From CAWEPK01 sp963835595 (lineage in GTDB: Bacteria; Desulfobacterota; Syntrophorhabdia; Syntrophorhabdales; WCHB1-27): 64,000 nucleotides of DNA. This document shows, piece by piece, positions 9,649 through 20,300 of this stretch; position 1 is the first letter of the stretch, and every line of letters starts with the position of its first letter. The stretch spans positions 868,001-932,000 of the forward strand of contig CAWIGL010000002.1 of assembly GCA_963835595.1 (NCBI GenBank), read 5' to 3'. Made by a program: the position numbers and the translations under genes. Under the pieces are notes generated by a model, which searched no databases, was not told the DNA's origin, and saw nothing but the letters and a program-made list of their open reading frames with translations.

Positions 9649-10079
9649 TGCCGTTCCACCCTTGCGCCCAGAATGGGGTCTGGACTGATGCTCACCGATT
9701 TCCGCCCGTGAGAGAGAATCAGACTGCCCCTGCCCACCCCTCCCTCGGCGCTGAAAAGTATGTAGTATGTGCCGTTGCGGAGAAGGCCGGCGTATGGGTC
9801 TTCCGCAGCGACCGATATTTCGGCCGGTATAGATCGTGCGCTCCTTCCTTCGATGGCGTAGAGCTTCAAGTCGAGGTCTATGACGAAGCGCTCATCTTCT
9901 CCACTCGCGCTCGCAAGTGCTTTCATGTGCCTCATGGTCGAGGCAATCTCGAGCGAGGTTTCCATGAGGCGCGCGGAAGGCACTCTGTCGGCAAAACGAA
10001 GGCCGACCAGGGAAAGAACAAGCCCTGCCAGGACCATGACGATAATGAGTTCGAGAAGCGTAAAACCCCTGTTCGACAT
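9645..10079 (-). CDS. gspH: Type II secretion minor pseudopilin GspH
   Basis: 144 residues with a very short leader (MSNRG) cleaved before F6 and glutamate at mature +5 (GFTLLELIIVM). The GspH/FimT-type C-terminal domain follows. It sits between gspF and gspI and is translated with no gap to gspI. Confidence 0.75.
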   Translation of the reverse strand: MSNRGFTLLELIIVMVLAGLVLSLVGLRFADRVPSARLMETSLEIASTMRHMKALASASGEDERFVIDLDLKLYAIEGRSARSIPAEISVAAEDPYAGLLRNGTYYILFSAEGGVGRGSLILSHGRKSVSISPDPILGARVERQ

Positions 10080-10092
10080 AGGACCCGTACCC

Positions 10093-11292
10093 TCAAAACG
10101 GAATGTCCGTGATGCTGAAAACCGCCATGAGCATCGAAATGATTATGAACCCTATGACGAGACCCATCGCAAGGATCATGGCAGGCTCGATGAACCCGAC
10201 GAACCTCTTAACGGCCTCCTTTAAGCTCTTCTCGTAAACCGTCGCAACCCGGAGGAGCATCGTTTCGAGCTGGCCTGTCTCTTCACCCACCTTTATCATC
10301 GACAGGGCAAGGGGAGGGAAGACGCCTGCCTCGGTTAGGGGGGCCGCTATGCCTTTTCCCTCTTTAGCCCCCTTTGCGACTGCTTCGAGGGAAGCGGCCA
10401 TAACGCGGTTGGTGATGACATCCTTCGAGTTATTGAGGGCCTGGAGAAATGAAACCCCGCTGCGCAACAGTGTCCCCAGGGTCCTGCAAAACCGGGCTGT
10501 TTCGAGCTTCCTCACAAGATCACCCGCGACGCGCAGCTTAATACCGTCCCAACGATAGCCGCCTTTGGCCGAGCTTATATAGCCTCGGATTACGACCGTA
10601 AGCGCCGCCAGACCGGCCGCCGCAAGCCACCAATAGCTTCGGAGTCCGTTGCTGAAGGCAAGGAGCGCACGTGTACTGGGCGGCATAGGGCCGCCGAGCT
10701 CCGCGAACATACCCGAAAATTTAGGCAATACAAAGGTGAGGAGCACGATTATCGAGATAGTGCCTGTGGCAGACAGGATTGTGGGATATATCATCGCTGA
10801 CGCGATATGGTCTTTAAGCTCTTTCGACGATTCGAGGAATTCGTTCAGTTTGTCGAGGACGACATCGAGGACGCCGCCTGCCTCGCCTGCCCTCACCATG
10901 TTCACGTAAAGCCTGGGAAACGCCTTAGGGTGCTTGATAAGGGCTTCGGAGAACGAAGAGCCTTCCCGGATCGATTTGAGGATGGCCCCGACCATCTCTT
11001 TCGCGTCCTTACCCTCTGCGAGGGCCGATAAGATATTGAGGCTCCTGTCGAGGGGCAACCCCGCGCCTAGGAGTACCGACAACTGTGTCGTGAAGGTGAG
11101 CAGATCGTGCTTGGAGCGTTTTAGGCCGAGCCGCCCTTTCAATGGCCTAAGGCCCGGAGCAACTACCTTTATGGGGATGACGCCCGTCTTCTTGAGCTTT
11201 TCAACGGCCGCCCTTTCGTCCGCCGCTTCGACGACCCCTTCCATGGTCTGGCCTGCTATGGTGCTCGCCCGGTAGGAAAAAATTGCCATCAT
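10093..11292 (-). CDS. gspF: Type II secretion inner-membrane platform protein GspF
   Basis: 399 residues with two GspF/PilC repeats, each a cytoplasmic helical bundle followed by transmembrane segments (for example TISIIVLLTFVLPKF and the C-terminal AMILAMGLVIGFIIISML). The segment LLTFTTQLSVLLGAGLPL is a family hallmark. GspF is the polytopic platform core that contacts GspE and GspL. ATG at 11292 overlaps the gspE stop by 4 bases, which excludes the longer upstream reading. Confidence 0.9.
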   Translation of the reverse strand: MMAIFSYRASTIAGQTMEGVVEAADERAAVEKLKKTGVIPIKVVAPGLRPLKGRLGLKRSKHDLLTFTTQLSVLLGAGLPLDRSLNILSALAEGKDAKEMVGAILKSIREGSSFSEALIKHPKAFPRLYVNMVRAGEAGGVLDVVLDKLNEFLESSKELKDHIASAMIYPTILSATGTISIIVLLTFVLPKFSGMFAELGGPMPPSTRALLAFSNGLRSYWWLAAAGLAALTVVIRGYISSAKGGYRWDGIKLRVAGDLVRKLETARFCRTLGTLLRSGVSFLQALNNSKDVITNRVMAASLEAVAKGAKEGKGIAAPLTEAGVFPPLALSMIKVGEETGQLETMLLRVATVYEKSLKEAVKRFVGFIEPAMILAMGLVIGFIIISMLMAVFSITDIPF

Positions 11293-12812
11293 GCCTCCTG
11301 CGTCACCCTTAGCACCTCTGCCAGCGTCGTAACGCCGGCCCTTACCTTGTCGATTCCGTCCTGGAGGAGTGTTTTCATTCCTTGGTGGATGGCGGTTTCC
11401 CGTATCTGACCCGAGTCCGCGTTTTTGAGAATCATCTTTCGCGTCTCGTTGTCGACAACGAGGAGCTCGAATATACCCTGCCTGCCGTAGAAGCCCGTGC
11501 CGGAGCAGACTTCGCATCCCCTGCCTCTCATGGGGATTGCGTCCTCGAGGCCGAAGGACCGCAGCTCTTCCCTGCCCGCGCCGGAGGCATCCTGCTCTTT
11601 ACAGTGGGGACAGATGACCCTCACGAGCCTCTGGGCGAGAATACCCCTGATGGTCGAAGAAAGCAGAAAATTCTCGACGCCCATGTCGAGGAGTCTGGTA
11701 ACAGCGCTCGGCGCGTCGTTTGTATGGAGGGTCGAAAAGACCAGATGGCCCGTTAGGGCCGACTGGATGGCAATCTCCGCGGTCTCCAGGTCTCTGATCT
11801 CCCCGATCATGATCACGTCCGGGTCCTGCCTGACGATGTGGCGAAGAGTGCTTGCGAAATTGAGGCCGATCTGCGCCTTCACCTGTATCTGGTTGATCCC
11901 TTTGAGCTGGTATTCAACCGGATCCTCGACTGTAATGATCTTTCTGTCCGGCGAATTGATCTTATCGAGGGCGCCGTAAAGGGTGGTGGTCTTTCCGCTT
12001 CCCGTGGGTCCTGTGACGAGGACTATACCGTTGGGCCTGCCGATCAGCTTGTCGAAATCGGCAAGCATTTTAGGCGGAAAACCGAGGAGGTTAAGGTCTA
12101 CGACGATGCTTTCCTTGTCGAGGATCCTCATGACTATGCCTTCGCCATGGACTATGGGTATGGTGGAAACCCTGAGGTCTATCTCCCGCTCTCCCACCCG
12201 CAACCTTATACGGCCGTCCTGGGGAAGGCGCCGCTCGGCAATATTCAGCTTTGCCATGATCTTGATTCTCGACACCACTGCTGCCTGGAGCCTCTTAGGC
12301 GCGGTCTCTATGTCGTGGAGCACGCCGTCTATCCGGTAGCGCACTTTCAGCTCGTTATCGAAGGGCTCGATGTGGATATCGCTTGCCCTGCTCTCCACAG
12401 CCCTAGTAATAAGGAGATTGCAGAGCCTTACTATAGGGGCCTCCGATGCAAGGTCCTTAAGGTGGCCCACGTCTTCTTCTTCCTCGCGGATGAACTCTAT
12501 ATTGTTGCCGTCCATGTCCTCGATGATACGGTCGATTGTCTGCGATTCCTGTGCGTAAAACCTCGACACATACTCATCTATAGCCGACTGGTCGGCGTCG
12601 CAGGCGACCACTTGCGCATCGGCGGCCACCTTTAGCGCCTCTATCACATCCAAATCGAAGGGGCTGCTCATGATTACCTTGAGCACCCCGCCTTTCAGCT
12701 CTATGGGGATGATTTTATTTTCCTTTATGAATCTTGACGAGACGGAGTCGAGCACAAGGGGGACCTTCGGGAAATCCTCTGGCTCTATACGGGGGAATGC
12801 ATCACCTGTCAC
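11289..12812 (-). CDS. gspE: Type II secretion ATPase GspE
   Basis: 507 residues. An N-terminal GspE/MshEN-type domain precedes the RecA-like ATPase. Walker A is GPTGSGKTT (residues 268-276), the aspartate box is near residues 330-345 (VIMIGEIRD) and the His box is at TLHTND. A tetracysteine zinc site is formed by CPHC (401-404) and CEVC (433-436), as in canonical GspE. It hydrolyses ATP to drive pseudopilus growth. GTG at 12812 follows a GGGGGAAA Shine-Dalgarno near the gspD stop. Confidence 0.93.
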   Translation of the reverse strand: MTGDAFPRIEPEDFPKVPLVLDSVSSRFIKENKIIPIELKGGVLKVIMSSPFDLDVIEALKVAADAQVVACDADQSAIDEYVSRFYAQESQTIDRIIEDMDGNNIEFIREEEEDVGHLKDLASEAPIVRLCNLLITRAVESRASDIHIEPFDNELKVRYRIDGVLHDIETAPKRLQAAVVSRIKIMAKLNIAERRLPQDGRIRLRVGEREIDLRVSTIPIVHGEGIVMRILDKESIVVDLNLLGFPPKMLADFDKLIGRPNGIVLVTGPTGSGKTTTLYGALDKINSPDRKIITVEDPVEYQLKGINQIQVKAQIGLNFASTLRHIVRQDPDVIMIGEIRDLETAEIAIQSALTGHLVFSTLHTNDAPSAVTRLLDMGVENFLLSSTIRGILAQRLVRVICPHCKEQDASGAGREELRSFGLEDAIPMRGRGCEVCSGTGFYGRQGIFELLVVDNETRKMILKNADSGQIRETAIHQGMKTLLQDGIDKVRAGVTTLAEVLRVTQEA

Positions 12813-12815
12813 GTG

Positions 12816-15122
12816 CTATTTCCCCCCTGCTTCGCCGTTTGCCGGCTTCGGCGTCCCCGCTCCCTGTGCATCTATGTTGTCGCGCTGCAGTCCCTTCTTC
12901 GTCTGTACGCCTCGGCTCTCTATCTCCGACCTCGTAAGGGTGCTCCCCTTGCCGCTGGTCATGCTGTTTAGATAGTCCGAGGTCACTGCCCGCGCCTGGG
13001 CCGGGCTCTTGATCACCCGGGGGGTGAGGAGGATGATAAGCTCCTGGCGGCTCCCTTGGCGGTTCTTGTTGCCGAAGAGGTACCCCAGGATGGGGATTTG
13101 ATTAAGGAAAGGTACGCCGACTTCGCCAATCGTGTTGTCTTCCCTGATAAGACCGCCGATTACGATGGTGTGACCGTCCTGGACGACGAGGTGAGTGGCC
13201 GCCTGCGTCGTGTTGAGGATAATCGTTGTCTCATTTTGCCCGAGCTGGATCGTGGAGTAAGTGGAGACCTCCTGGGAGAGCTCGAGGGTAACGAGCCCGC
13301 TGTCGTTGACCTGCGGCTTTATCTTGAGGATTATACCGATGTCCTTATACTGGATCGTCTGAGTGGCAATAGTGCCGCTCGCCGTACCGGCCGGACTTAT
13401 GATCGACGCGGTAATGATAGGCACCTGCTGGCCGACCTGAATCCGGGCTTCATGGTTATCGGATACCAGGATATGAGGCGCCGCGAGGAGCTTGCCCTTG
13501 GACGTGTTGGTCAGCGCATCGAGGTAGACCCGATAGATGCCGCGGGTGTCGTGCGCGATATAGCTGAAACCGGTGGACGCGGGAAGGGCCGTTGTCGTGC
13601 CGCCGGTCGTTGATGTGTTAGTCGTGTTGAACTGGGCCAAGGTATCGGCGTTGACGCCTACGTCGCCCGTGAGGCCGCCTCCAACGTTTACGTGGGTCCC
13701 GAAAGCATAGGCCAGCCCCAGACTCAGGTTATCCTGAAGGTTCACTTGGGCGATCACCCCTTCTATCATTACCTGTCTCGGAAGGATATCGAGCCGGGAA
13801 ATCGCCTCCTTGATCGTCTGGTAGTCCTCGGGCGTAGAGAGCACAATGACCGAGTTAATCGTCTCGTCGGCCATTATCCTGGTCATTTCGGAGACTAAAG
13901 ATCCGCCGCTCCGCGCTGCGGCGGAGGCCGGCCCCGAAGGCGAAACAGGGGGAGGCAGAAGCGCGGCTGCTTGGGCATCAGGCCTTGTCAGAGGGGAAGA
14001 CGCGGCCGGAGGGCCGGTCGTTGCACCCGCAGCGGCAGCGGTGGCGCGTGTGCCTAGAAATATCTGCTGGAGCAGTGTGGCTATATCCTTGGCCTTCCCG
14101 TTCTGCACAGGGTAGACAAAGACGCTCGCCCGTTTCTTCTTCTGTGTCTCGTTGTCAAAGGTCGAGATGAGCTGAAGTATCCTGCGGACGCTTGCGTCCG
14201 TATCGACAATGATGACCTGGTTGCTTTTCGGAACATCCAGGCAAACGGCGGTGGCGGAGAGAAAGGGGGTGATCAGCTTCACTACCTCCGTGGACTGGAG
14301 GTACGTTATGGGTACAACCTGAATGATCGACTTTCCTGTAGTCGGTATCTGAGCCGGGTCCTTCCCGAACGAGATGGGAGAGGGTTCTCTCGATACTTCG
14401 CTCAGAGGCACTATCCGGTACAGGTCGCGATCTTCCACAACGCCGATGCCGTTGATCCGGAGGATGACTTCCATTATCGGCAGGACCTGATCGGTACTGA
14501 TAGGCGAGACAGACCTGAATGTAACGCGTCCTTTTACGTGGGGATCGACTACATAGTTGACGCGCATAATTTCCCCGAAGATCGTTTGGATCACGGAAAA
14601 AACGTCTGCGTCATCGAAATTGAGGCTTACTCTGCGGCTGGGCGCTATCGCGCCCGGTGCTGCCGCCGGAATGGGCCTTGCGCCGAAACGCCCGTACACC
14701 GGCCTCGATGCCCCGGTTCCCGTGTTGGCCGTACCCATCCCTCCCGGTTGTGCGATCTCTTCGGCAGACGGTGCCTGGGCGCCTTGCGCAGGGCCGGCAG
14801 CAGGGACCTGATTTGGGGGCTGCCCCGGCGTCGATGGCTGCGGGCCTGCGCCGGTTGCCGCTTGCCCTTGCGGCGGCTCTACCTGTATATTCGGCTCTGC
14901 GGGTGCACCCTGGCCGACGCCATTTGTCTGCGGCGGACTGAGCGGCGCTGCCTGCACACCCTCGGGAGCAGCGGGGGCGCTGTCGGCTGGGGCAGGCGTC
15001 GAAGAAGGATTTTGATTTTCTGCGCCGCTCACCTCAAGGCCGTTAAAGATGAGCATGGCAAGACAAATAAGAACGATCTTCGGTGCAGACCCAAGATGCG
15101 ATCGGAGTATTCCTTTTATCAC
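12816..15122 (-). CDS. gspD: Type II secretion outer-membrane secretin GspD
   Basis: About 768 residues. I choose GTG at 15122 because AAAGGA lies seven bases upstream and it gives a compact signal peptide (VLICLAMLIFNGLEVSGA). A long proline/alanine-rich linker (about residues 35-155) precedes the N0-like domain (LNFDDADVFSVIQ), the N1-N3 ring domains and the secretin beta-barrel with the VPFLNQIPILGYLFG signature. It forms the outer-membrane pore. The extended low-complexity linker before N0 is unusual. The C-terminal tail after RVIKSPAQ is short. Confidence 0.9.
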   Translation of the reverse strand: MIKGILRSHLGSAPKIVLICLAMLIFNGLEVSGAENQNPSSTPAPADSAPAAPEGVQAAPLSPPQTNGVGQGAPAEPNIQVEPPQGQAATGAGPQPSTPGQPPNQVPAAGPAQGAQAPSAEEIAQPGGMGTANTGTGASRPVYGRFGARPIPAAAPGAIAPSRRVSLNFDDADVFSVIQTIFGEIMRVNYVVDPHVKGRVTFRSVSPISTDQVLPIMEVILRINGIGVVEDRDLYRIVPLSEVSREPSPISFGKDPAQIPTTGKSIIQVVPITYLQSTEVVKLITPFLSATAVCLDVPKSNQVIIVDTDASVRRILQLISTFDNETQKKKRASVFVYPVQNGKAKDIATLLQQIFLGTRATAAAAGATTGPPAASSPLTRPDAQAAALLPPPVSPSGPASAAARSGGSLVSEMTRIMADETINSVIVLSTPEDYQTIKEAISRLDILPRQVMIEGVIAQVNLQDNLSLGLAYAFGTHVNVGGGLTGDVGVNADTLAQFNTTNTSTTGGTTTALPASTGFSYIAHDTRGIYRVYLDALTNTSKGKLLAAPHILVSDNHEARIQVGQQVPIITASIISPAGTASGTIATQTIQYKDIGIILKIKPQVNDSGLVTLELSQEVSTYSTIQLGQNETTIILNTTQAATHLVVQDGHTIVIGGLIREDNTIGEVGVPFLNQIPILGYLFGNKNRQGSRQELIILLTPRVIKSPAQARAVTSDYLNSMTSGKGSTLTRSEIESRGVQTKKGLQRDNIDAQGAGTPKPANGEAGGK

Positions 15123-15139
15123 GTGCCGTTCCTTTATCT

Positions 15140-15565
15140 CTATTCCCAACTGTTGAGGTCCTTATCCTCCCCCTCTCCGCCGGGCGCACCGTCCCTGCCA
15201 TAGCTAACGAGGTCGTATTCCCCGTGGCTTCCGGGGCATTGGAAGACGTACGGTTTTCCCCAGGGGTCGTTCGGCACTGCCTTCTTAAGATACGGACCGT
15301 CCCAGTTGTCGATGCCGGGATTTGCAACGAGCACGTTGAGACCTTCTTGCGTTGTGGGGTATCGGCCCACGTCCAGTCTGAACTGGTCCAGGGTCTGGCC
15401 AAAAAGCTCTATCTGTGCTTTTGCAGCCGCCTGCTTTCCTTTCCCAAGCTTTGGAAAAAGCTTTGGTCCGACAAGGGCCGCGAGCATCCCGATAATCACC
15501 ATGACGACCAGCAGCTCCACAAGGGTAAAGCCCTTGTTTCGACGTTCGCGCGAGTTCTCGTTCAT
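15140..15565 (-). CDS. gspG: Type II secretion major pseudopilin GspG
   Basis: 141 residues. The leader MNENSRERRNKG is cleaved before F13; mature +5 is glutamate (FTLVELLVVMVI). The C-terminal half has the conserved GspG elements RYPTTQEGL, WDGPYLKK, PNDPWGKPY and YDLVSYGRDG with the acidic calcium-binding loop. It is the first gene of the operon. ATG at 15565 has GGAGG nearby upstream. Confidence 0.93.
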   Translation of the reverse strand: MNENSRERRNKGFTLVELLVVMVIIGMLAALVGPKLFPKLGKGKQAAAKAQIELFGQTLDQFRLDVGRYPTTQEGLNVLVANPGIDNWDGPYLKKAVPNDPWGKPYVFQCPGSHGEYDLVSYGRDGAPGGEGEDKDLNSWE

Positions 15566-15945
15566 GCTGCAACCTCCATATCCTGAAAAACTTCGGACCA
15601 CCGCTTAGGGCTTTATTCCCTCTCCTTCATTCGCAATTGGTCTATACTATGGTATGTCCCGCAGGACCTGGGGGCTGTCGCAAAAGCGACAATTATTTTG
15701 TAATCGTTTCTGCGACAATGGCGGGTGGCCGGTTCCCAGGTTGTGTCACCCGGGTCATTTGGAATTGCAGCAGCATTTGCCGCTGCCTTCTCTCCACCCT
15801 GCAACACTCTTTCAAAAACAGGTCGATTCCGACGGTCGAACTTTTCTCTGCTTTTCCTTGCGTGAATGTTTATATAGGTCATGATGAATCGGGTCAAGGA
15901 TCAGGTCGAGCCAATATCAGAACGACAATATCGCCGGGAGGCTCG
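15566..15945. promoter_or_regulatory. Divergent intergenic region with a perfect TGTCGC palindrome
   Basis: This 380-bp gap separates the type II operon from the metal-efflux cassette. At 15676-15691 it holds TGTCGCAAAAGCGACA, a perfect 6-bp inverted repeat, and a further half-site GCGACA near 15712-15717. The shape resembles enhancer-type sites of sigma-54 activators, but I found no convincing -24/-12 promoter. No gene is visible. Which operon the site controls is unknown. Confidence 0.4.
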
Positions 15946-17310
15946 ATGAAGAAACGCACCGCCCTCCTCCTCGTGCTGGTCCCCGCGGCGGTTGCCTTCT
16001 TTATGGGGGAGCGATATGAATTGGCCAAAACATCTGTATACGGCCATCGGGCGGGTAAGACGGTCCTCTATTATGTAGACCCTATGGACCCGCGTCACAC
16101 GTCCGACAAGCCCGGCATAGCGCCGTGTGGGATGAACATGGAGCCGGTTTACGGGGACGATGAAAAACCAAAGACATCCTCAGATGCGGCCGGTCCCACC
16201 CTCTCCGGCGGCAGTGTAAAAATCTCGCCGGAAAGACAGCAAATGATAGGGGTTAGGACGGACATCGTAGGAATCAAGGCGGAGACAAGGAAAATAAGGA
16301 CGGTGGGACGGGTCGTAGCCGATGAGGCACGCGTCTACCGGCTGAACGCGGCCGTCGATGGATGGATCAGGGAAACGCCGAATAATTCGACCGGGAGCTT
16401 CGTGAAAAAGGGCGAGGTTCTGGCAAGCTTTTACAGTACTGACGTCCGGACGGCACAGCAAACCTACATCTTCGGTCTCAGCCAAATTGGTCGCTTCCAG
16501 GCGCCGATAGTCAGCAAGGACGCGGCCGGCCAGCTTCTCCCCCCGGCAGCGAACACAAAACAGCAGGCTGATAACCTACGGAGTCTCGGTATGAGCGAAG
16601 CACAGCTCGAAGAGCTGACCCGCACCCGCCAGTTTGTGGAGAGTATAAAGATAATCTCCCCCGTCTCGGGTTTCATCCTGGCAAGGAATATTACCCCGGG
16701 CCTTCGCTTCGAGAAGGGGACGGAATGGTATCGCATCGCCGATTTGAGCCACGTATGGGTTCTTGCCGATCTTTTCGAAAATGAGCCATACAAGCTGAAA
16801 GCAGGCGCACGGACAACTATCTCGCTGCCCGGCCGGAGCCTCCTTTTCACCGGGATCGTATCGGCTGTGCCGCCCCAGTTTGATCCCGTCTCGCGCACAC
16901 TCAAAGTCCGGCTGGATGTAGACAACCCGGCTTTTGTCCTCAGGCCGGACATGTTCGTAAACGTCGATTTTTCGGTTGCCCTGCCGCCGGCGGTCACAGT
17001 GCCGAGCGAGGCGGTCCTCGATACAGGCCTGAAGAAAACGGTTTTCATAGACAAGGGGGGCGGCCTGTTCGAGCCCCGGGAAGTTGAGACCGGATGGAGC
17101 TCCGGCGAAAGAGTGGAGATCACCCGCGGCTTAAAGCAGGGAGACCGTATAGTCGTTTCGGGTAATTTCCTTATCGATTCGGAAAGCCGCATGCGCAGGG
17201 CGACGGTCAAAGAAAACCAAGCCGGCGACCGGCGCACCCCGGTGCAATCCCGGTCCCGCATGAGGTCCCAGCCTGTCATGACGTCTCAGACCTCCCTGAG
17301 CTGTCCATGA
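15946..17310 (+). CDS. Heavy-metal efflux RND periplasmic adaptor (CusB/CzcB-like)
   Basis: 454 residues. It begins with a short hydrophobic signal (LLLVLVPAAVAFFMG), then a heavy-metal-binding domain (YYVDPMDPRHTSDKPGIAPCGMNMEPVY segment; key CGM and two methionines) of the YHS-like type found on CusB proteins, then barrel-sandwich, alpha-hairpin and beta-barrel adaptor domains. It bridges the RND pump to an outer-membrane channel; no TolC-type gene lies here. ATG at 15946 follows GGGAGG. It overlaps the next gene by ATGA. Confidence 0.88.
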   Translation: MKKRTALLLVLVPAAVAFFMGERYELAKTSVYGHRAGKTVLYYVDPMDPRHTSDKPGIAPCGMNMEPVYGDDEKPKTSSDAAGPTLSGGSVKISPERQQMIGVRTDIVGIKAETRKIRTVGRVVADEARVYRLNAAVDGWIRETPNNSTGSFVKKGEVLASFYSTDVRTAQQTYIFGLSQIGRFQAPIVSKDAAGQLLPPAANTKQQADNLRSLGMSEAQLEELTRTRQFVESIKIISPVSGFILARNITPGLRFEKGTEWYRIADLSHVWVLADLFENEPYKLKAGARTTISLPGRSLLFTGIVSAVPPQFDPVSRTLKVRLDVDNPAFVLRPDMFVNVDFSVALPPAVTVPSEAVLDTGLKKTVFIDKGGGLFEPREVETGWSSGERVEITRGLKQGDRIVVSGNFLIDSESRMRRATVKENQAGDRRTPVQSRSRMRSQPVMTSQTSLSCP

Positions 17311-20300
17311 TAGATCGTATTATCGATTTTTCAGTCCGCAACAGGCTCATCGTGCTGATACTGGTGGCCGCGGCCTGCGTGGCCGGTTTCCGTTCAATGG
17401 AAAACCTGCCGCTCGACGCCGTGCCGGACCTCGGTGATACCCAGGTCGTCATTTACTCCAAATGGGACCGGAGCCCCGATGTAATAGAGGACCAAGTTAC
17501 ATATCCCATAGTGACGGCGATGACAGGCGCACCAGGCGTAAAGACGGTCAGGGGCGTCTCGGATTTCGGTTATTCGTACGTCTATGTAATCTTCGAAGAC
17601 GGGACGGACCTCTATTTCGCGCGTTCTCGCACGCAGGAGTATCTCTCGACTGTGCTTCCCACGCTCCCGCAATCGGTGAAGACGCAAATAGGGCCGGACG
17701 CCACCGCTCTGGGATGGGTCTTTCAGTACGCCCTGGTCGATGAATCCGGGACTCACAGCCTGGAGCAAATCCGATCATACCAGGACTGGTATCTCCGTTC
17801 TTATCTCAAGTCGGTGCCCGGCGTGGCCGAAGTGGCTCCAGTAGGCGGTTTTGAGAAACAATACCAGGTAAACGTCGACCCCCGCAGACTGCTTGCCTAC
17901 GGCCTGTCCATCCGGAAGGTGGTTGAGGCCGTTAGGACGGCAAACGTGGAAGCCGGCGGCCGTCTGATCGAGTTCGGCGATACCGAATACATGGTCAGAG
18001 GTCGGGGGTACGCGAAGTCGATAGAAGATTTTGAAAATATAGTCCTCACGAGCCGGAACGGGACGCCTATCCGCGTCAAGGACGTAGGACAGGTGAAGAC
18101 CGGACCCGAGTTGCGACGAGGTGTGACCGATCTCGACGGCAAAGGTGAGGCCGTCTCCGGGATTGTCGTCATGCGCCAAGGACAAAACGCCCTGGACGTA
18201 ATAGGGCGCGTCAAGACCAAGCTCCACGAGATCGAGCCCGGCCTGCCGGAGGGTATGAAGATCATCCCCGTCTACGACCGCTCGGAGTTGATCAATCGGT
18301 CAATCGATAACCTGAAGTATACGATCCTAGAGGTCATCTTAACGGTCGCCGTCGTTATCTTTCTGTTCTTACGCCATGCACCGAGCGCTGCCATTCCGGT
18401 CATCACCATTCCGGCAGCCGTGCTTATCTCATTCATTCCTTTCAAGCTCCTGGGTGTGACTGCGAACATAATGTCCTTGGGCGGCATTGCCATTGCGATA
18501 GGGGCCCTAGTCGACGCAGCGATCATCGTGGTCGAACAGACCCACAAGAACCTGGAGCAATGGGAGCGATCGGGCGGTACGGGGGACCACGCGGGCGTAG
18601 TGGTCCAGGCGATTAAGCAGGTCGCCGGACCAAGTTTCTTTGCCCTCCTCGTTATAGCCGTTTCCTTCATCCCCGTCATTACGCTCGAGGCGCAGGAAGG
18701 CCGGCTCTTCAGACCACTCGCTTATACGAAGACCCTGGTCATGCTGGTAGCTGCCGTACTTGCCATCACCCTCGATCCGGCCCTGAGGCTCCTTATCATG
18801 AAGATCAGGGCGGTCGCTTTCCGCCCCTCGGCCCTTGCGCGCGCATTCAATGCGGTCTTCGCTGCCAAGATCGTTCCGGAGGAACGCCACGGGGTGAGCA
18901 GGTTTCTCATGCGCATATACGAGCCGGCCGCCGCATGGTCGCTCAACAGAAAATGGCTTGTCATCGCCTGCGCGCTTGGCCTCGTGGCAGCCACGGTCCC
19001 CGTCTATTTAAGGCTTGGCTCCGAGTTCATGCCTCCGCTTGAGGAAGGTACGCTTCTCTACATGCCCTCGACAATGCCGGGTCTTTCCATAGCAGGGGCT
19101 CAACGGCTACTCCAGATGAGCGACCGCGTTATAGCGGGCTTTCCGGAGGTCGACCGCGTATTCGGTAAGGCGGGACGCGCGGAGACATCGACCGACCCGG
19201 CGCCTTTGTCGATGCTCGAAACCGTAATTACGCTCAAGCCTAAGAGCCGGTGGAGACGGAAGGCCACGTGGTACTCGTCATGGGCGCCCTCATTTCTCAC
19301 GCCCGTGCTCAGGCGTATAACCCCGGACAACGTCTCGCAGGAAGACCTCGTGAAGGAGATGAACGAAGCCCTGCGCTTTCCCGGCGTGGCGAACGGGTGG
19401 ACCATGCCGATAAAGGGGCGCATTGAGATGCTCAGCACGGGCCTGCGTACACCCGTGGGACTGAAGGTCTCGGGAGGCAACATCAGGACGATCGAGGAGA
19501 TAGGCGCCCGGATCGAGGGATTGCTCGCAGACGTTCGAGGGACCAGGTCCGTTTTTGCCGAGAGGACCGGTACCGGCTACTTCCTCGACTTCACCTGGAA
19601 CAGGGATGAGCTGGCACGCTACGGGGTCGCTATGGAGGAGGCGCAATCAGTGGTCTCAGGCGCCATCGGCGGCGAGAACGTTACGACAACGATAGAAGGG
19701 CGGGAGAGATACGCGGTAAACGTGCGCTATCTGCGCGACTTCCGCTCGGACGCATCAAGCCTCGGCAGGGTCCTGGTGCCTGTAAACGACGGACAGGCCC
19801 AGATCCCGCTATCTGAGCTGGCCGGTATACAGACCGCGATGGGCGCGTCGATGATCAGGGACGAAAACGGTATGCTCGCGGGGTATATCTCGATTGACCT
19901 GGCTGACCGCGACCCTGCAAGCTATATCAAGGAGGCAAGCCACATACTGCGTGAAAAGCTTACTCTCCCGGCAGGATACACTTACACCTGGAGCGGCCAG
20001 CACGAGGGTATGGAAAGGGTGAGGGAACGGCTCAGGACGGTTGTCCCTCTGACGTTGCTTTTTATCTTCCTTCTCCTGTATCTAAACACCCGTTCCATCG
20101 CCAAGACTGCCATAGTCCTACTGGCCGTTCCATTCTCCGCGGTAGGCGCAATCTGGTTCCTCTACCTGCTCGGCTATAACATGAGCATAGGCGTCTGGGT
20201 CGGTCTCATTGCCCTTCTTGGTGTAGACGCAGAAACAGGGGTCTTCATGCTTCTCTACCTCGACCTCGCTTACGCCTCCGCAGCGGCAGCCGGCCGCCTG

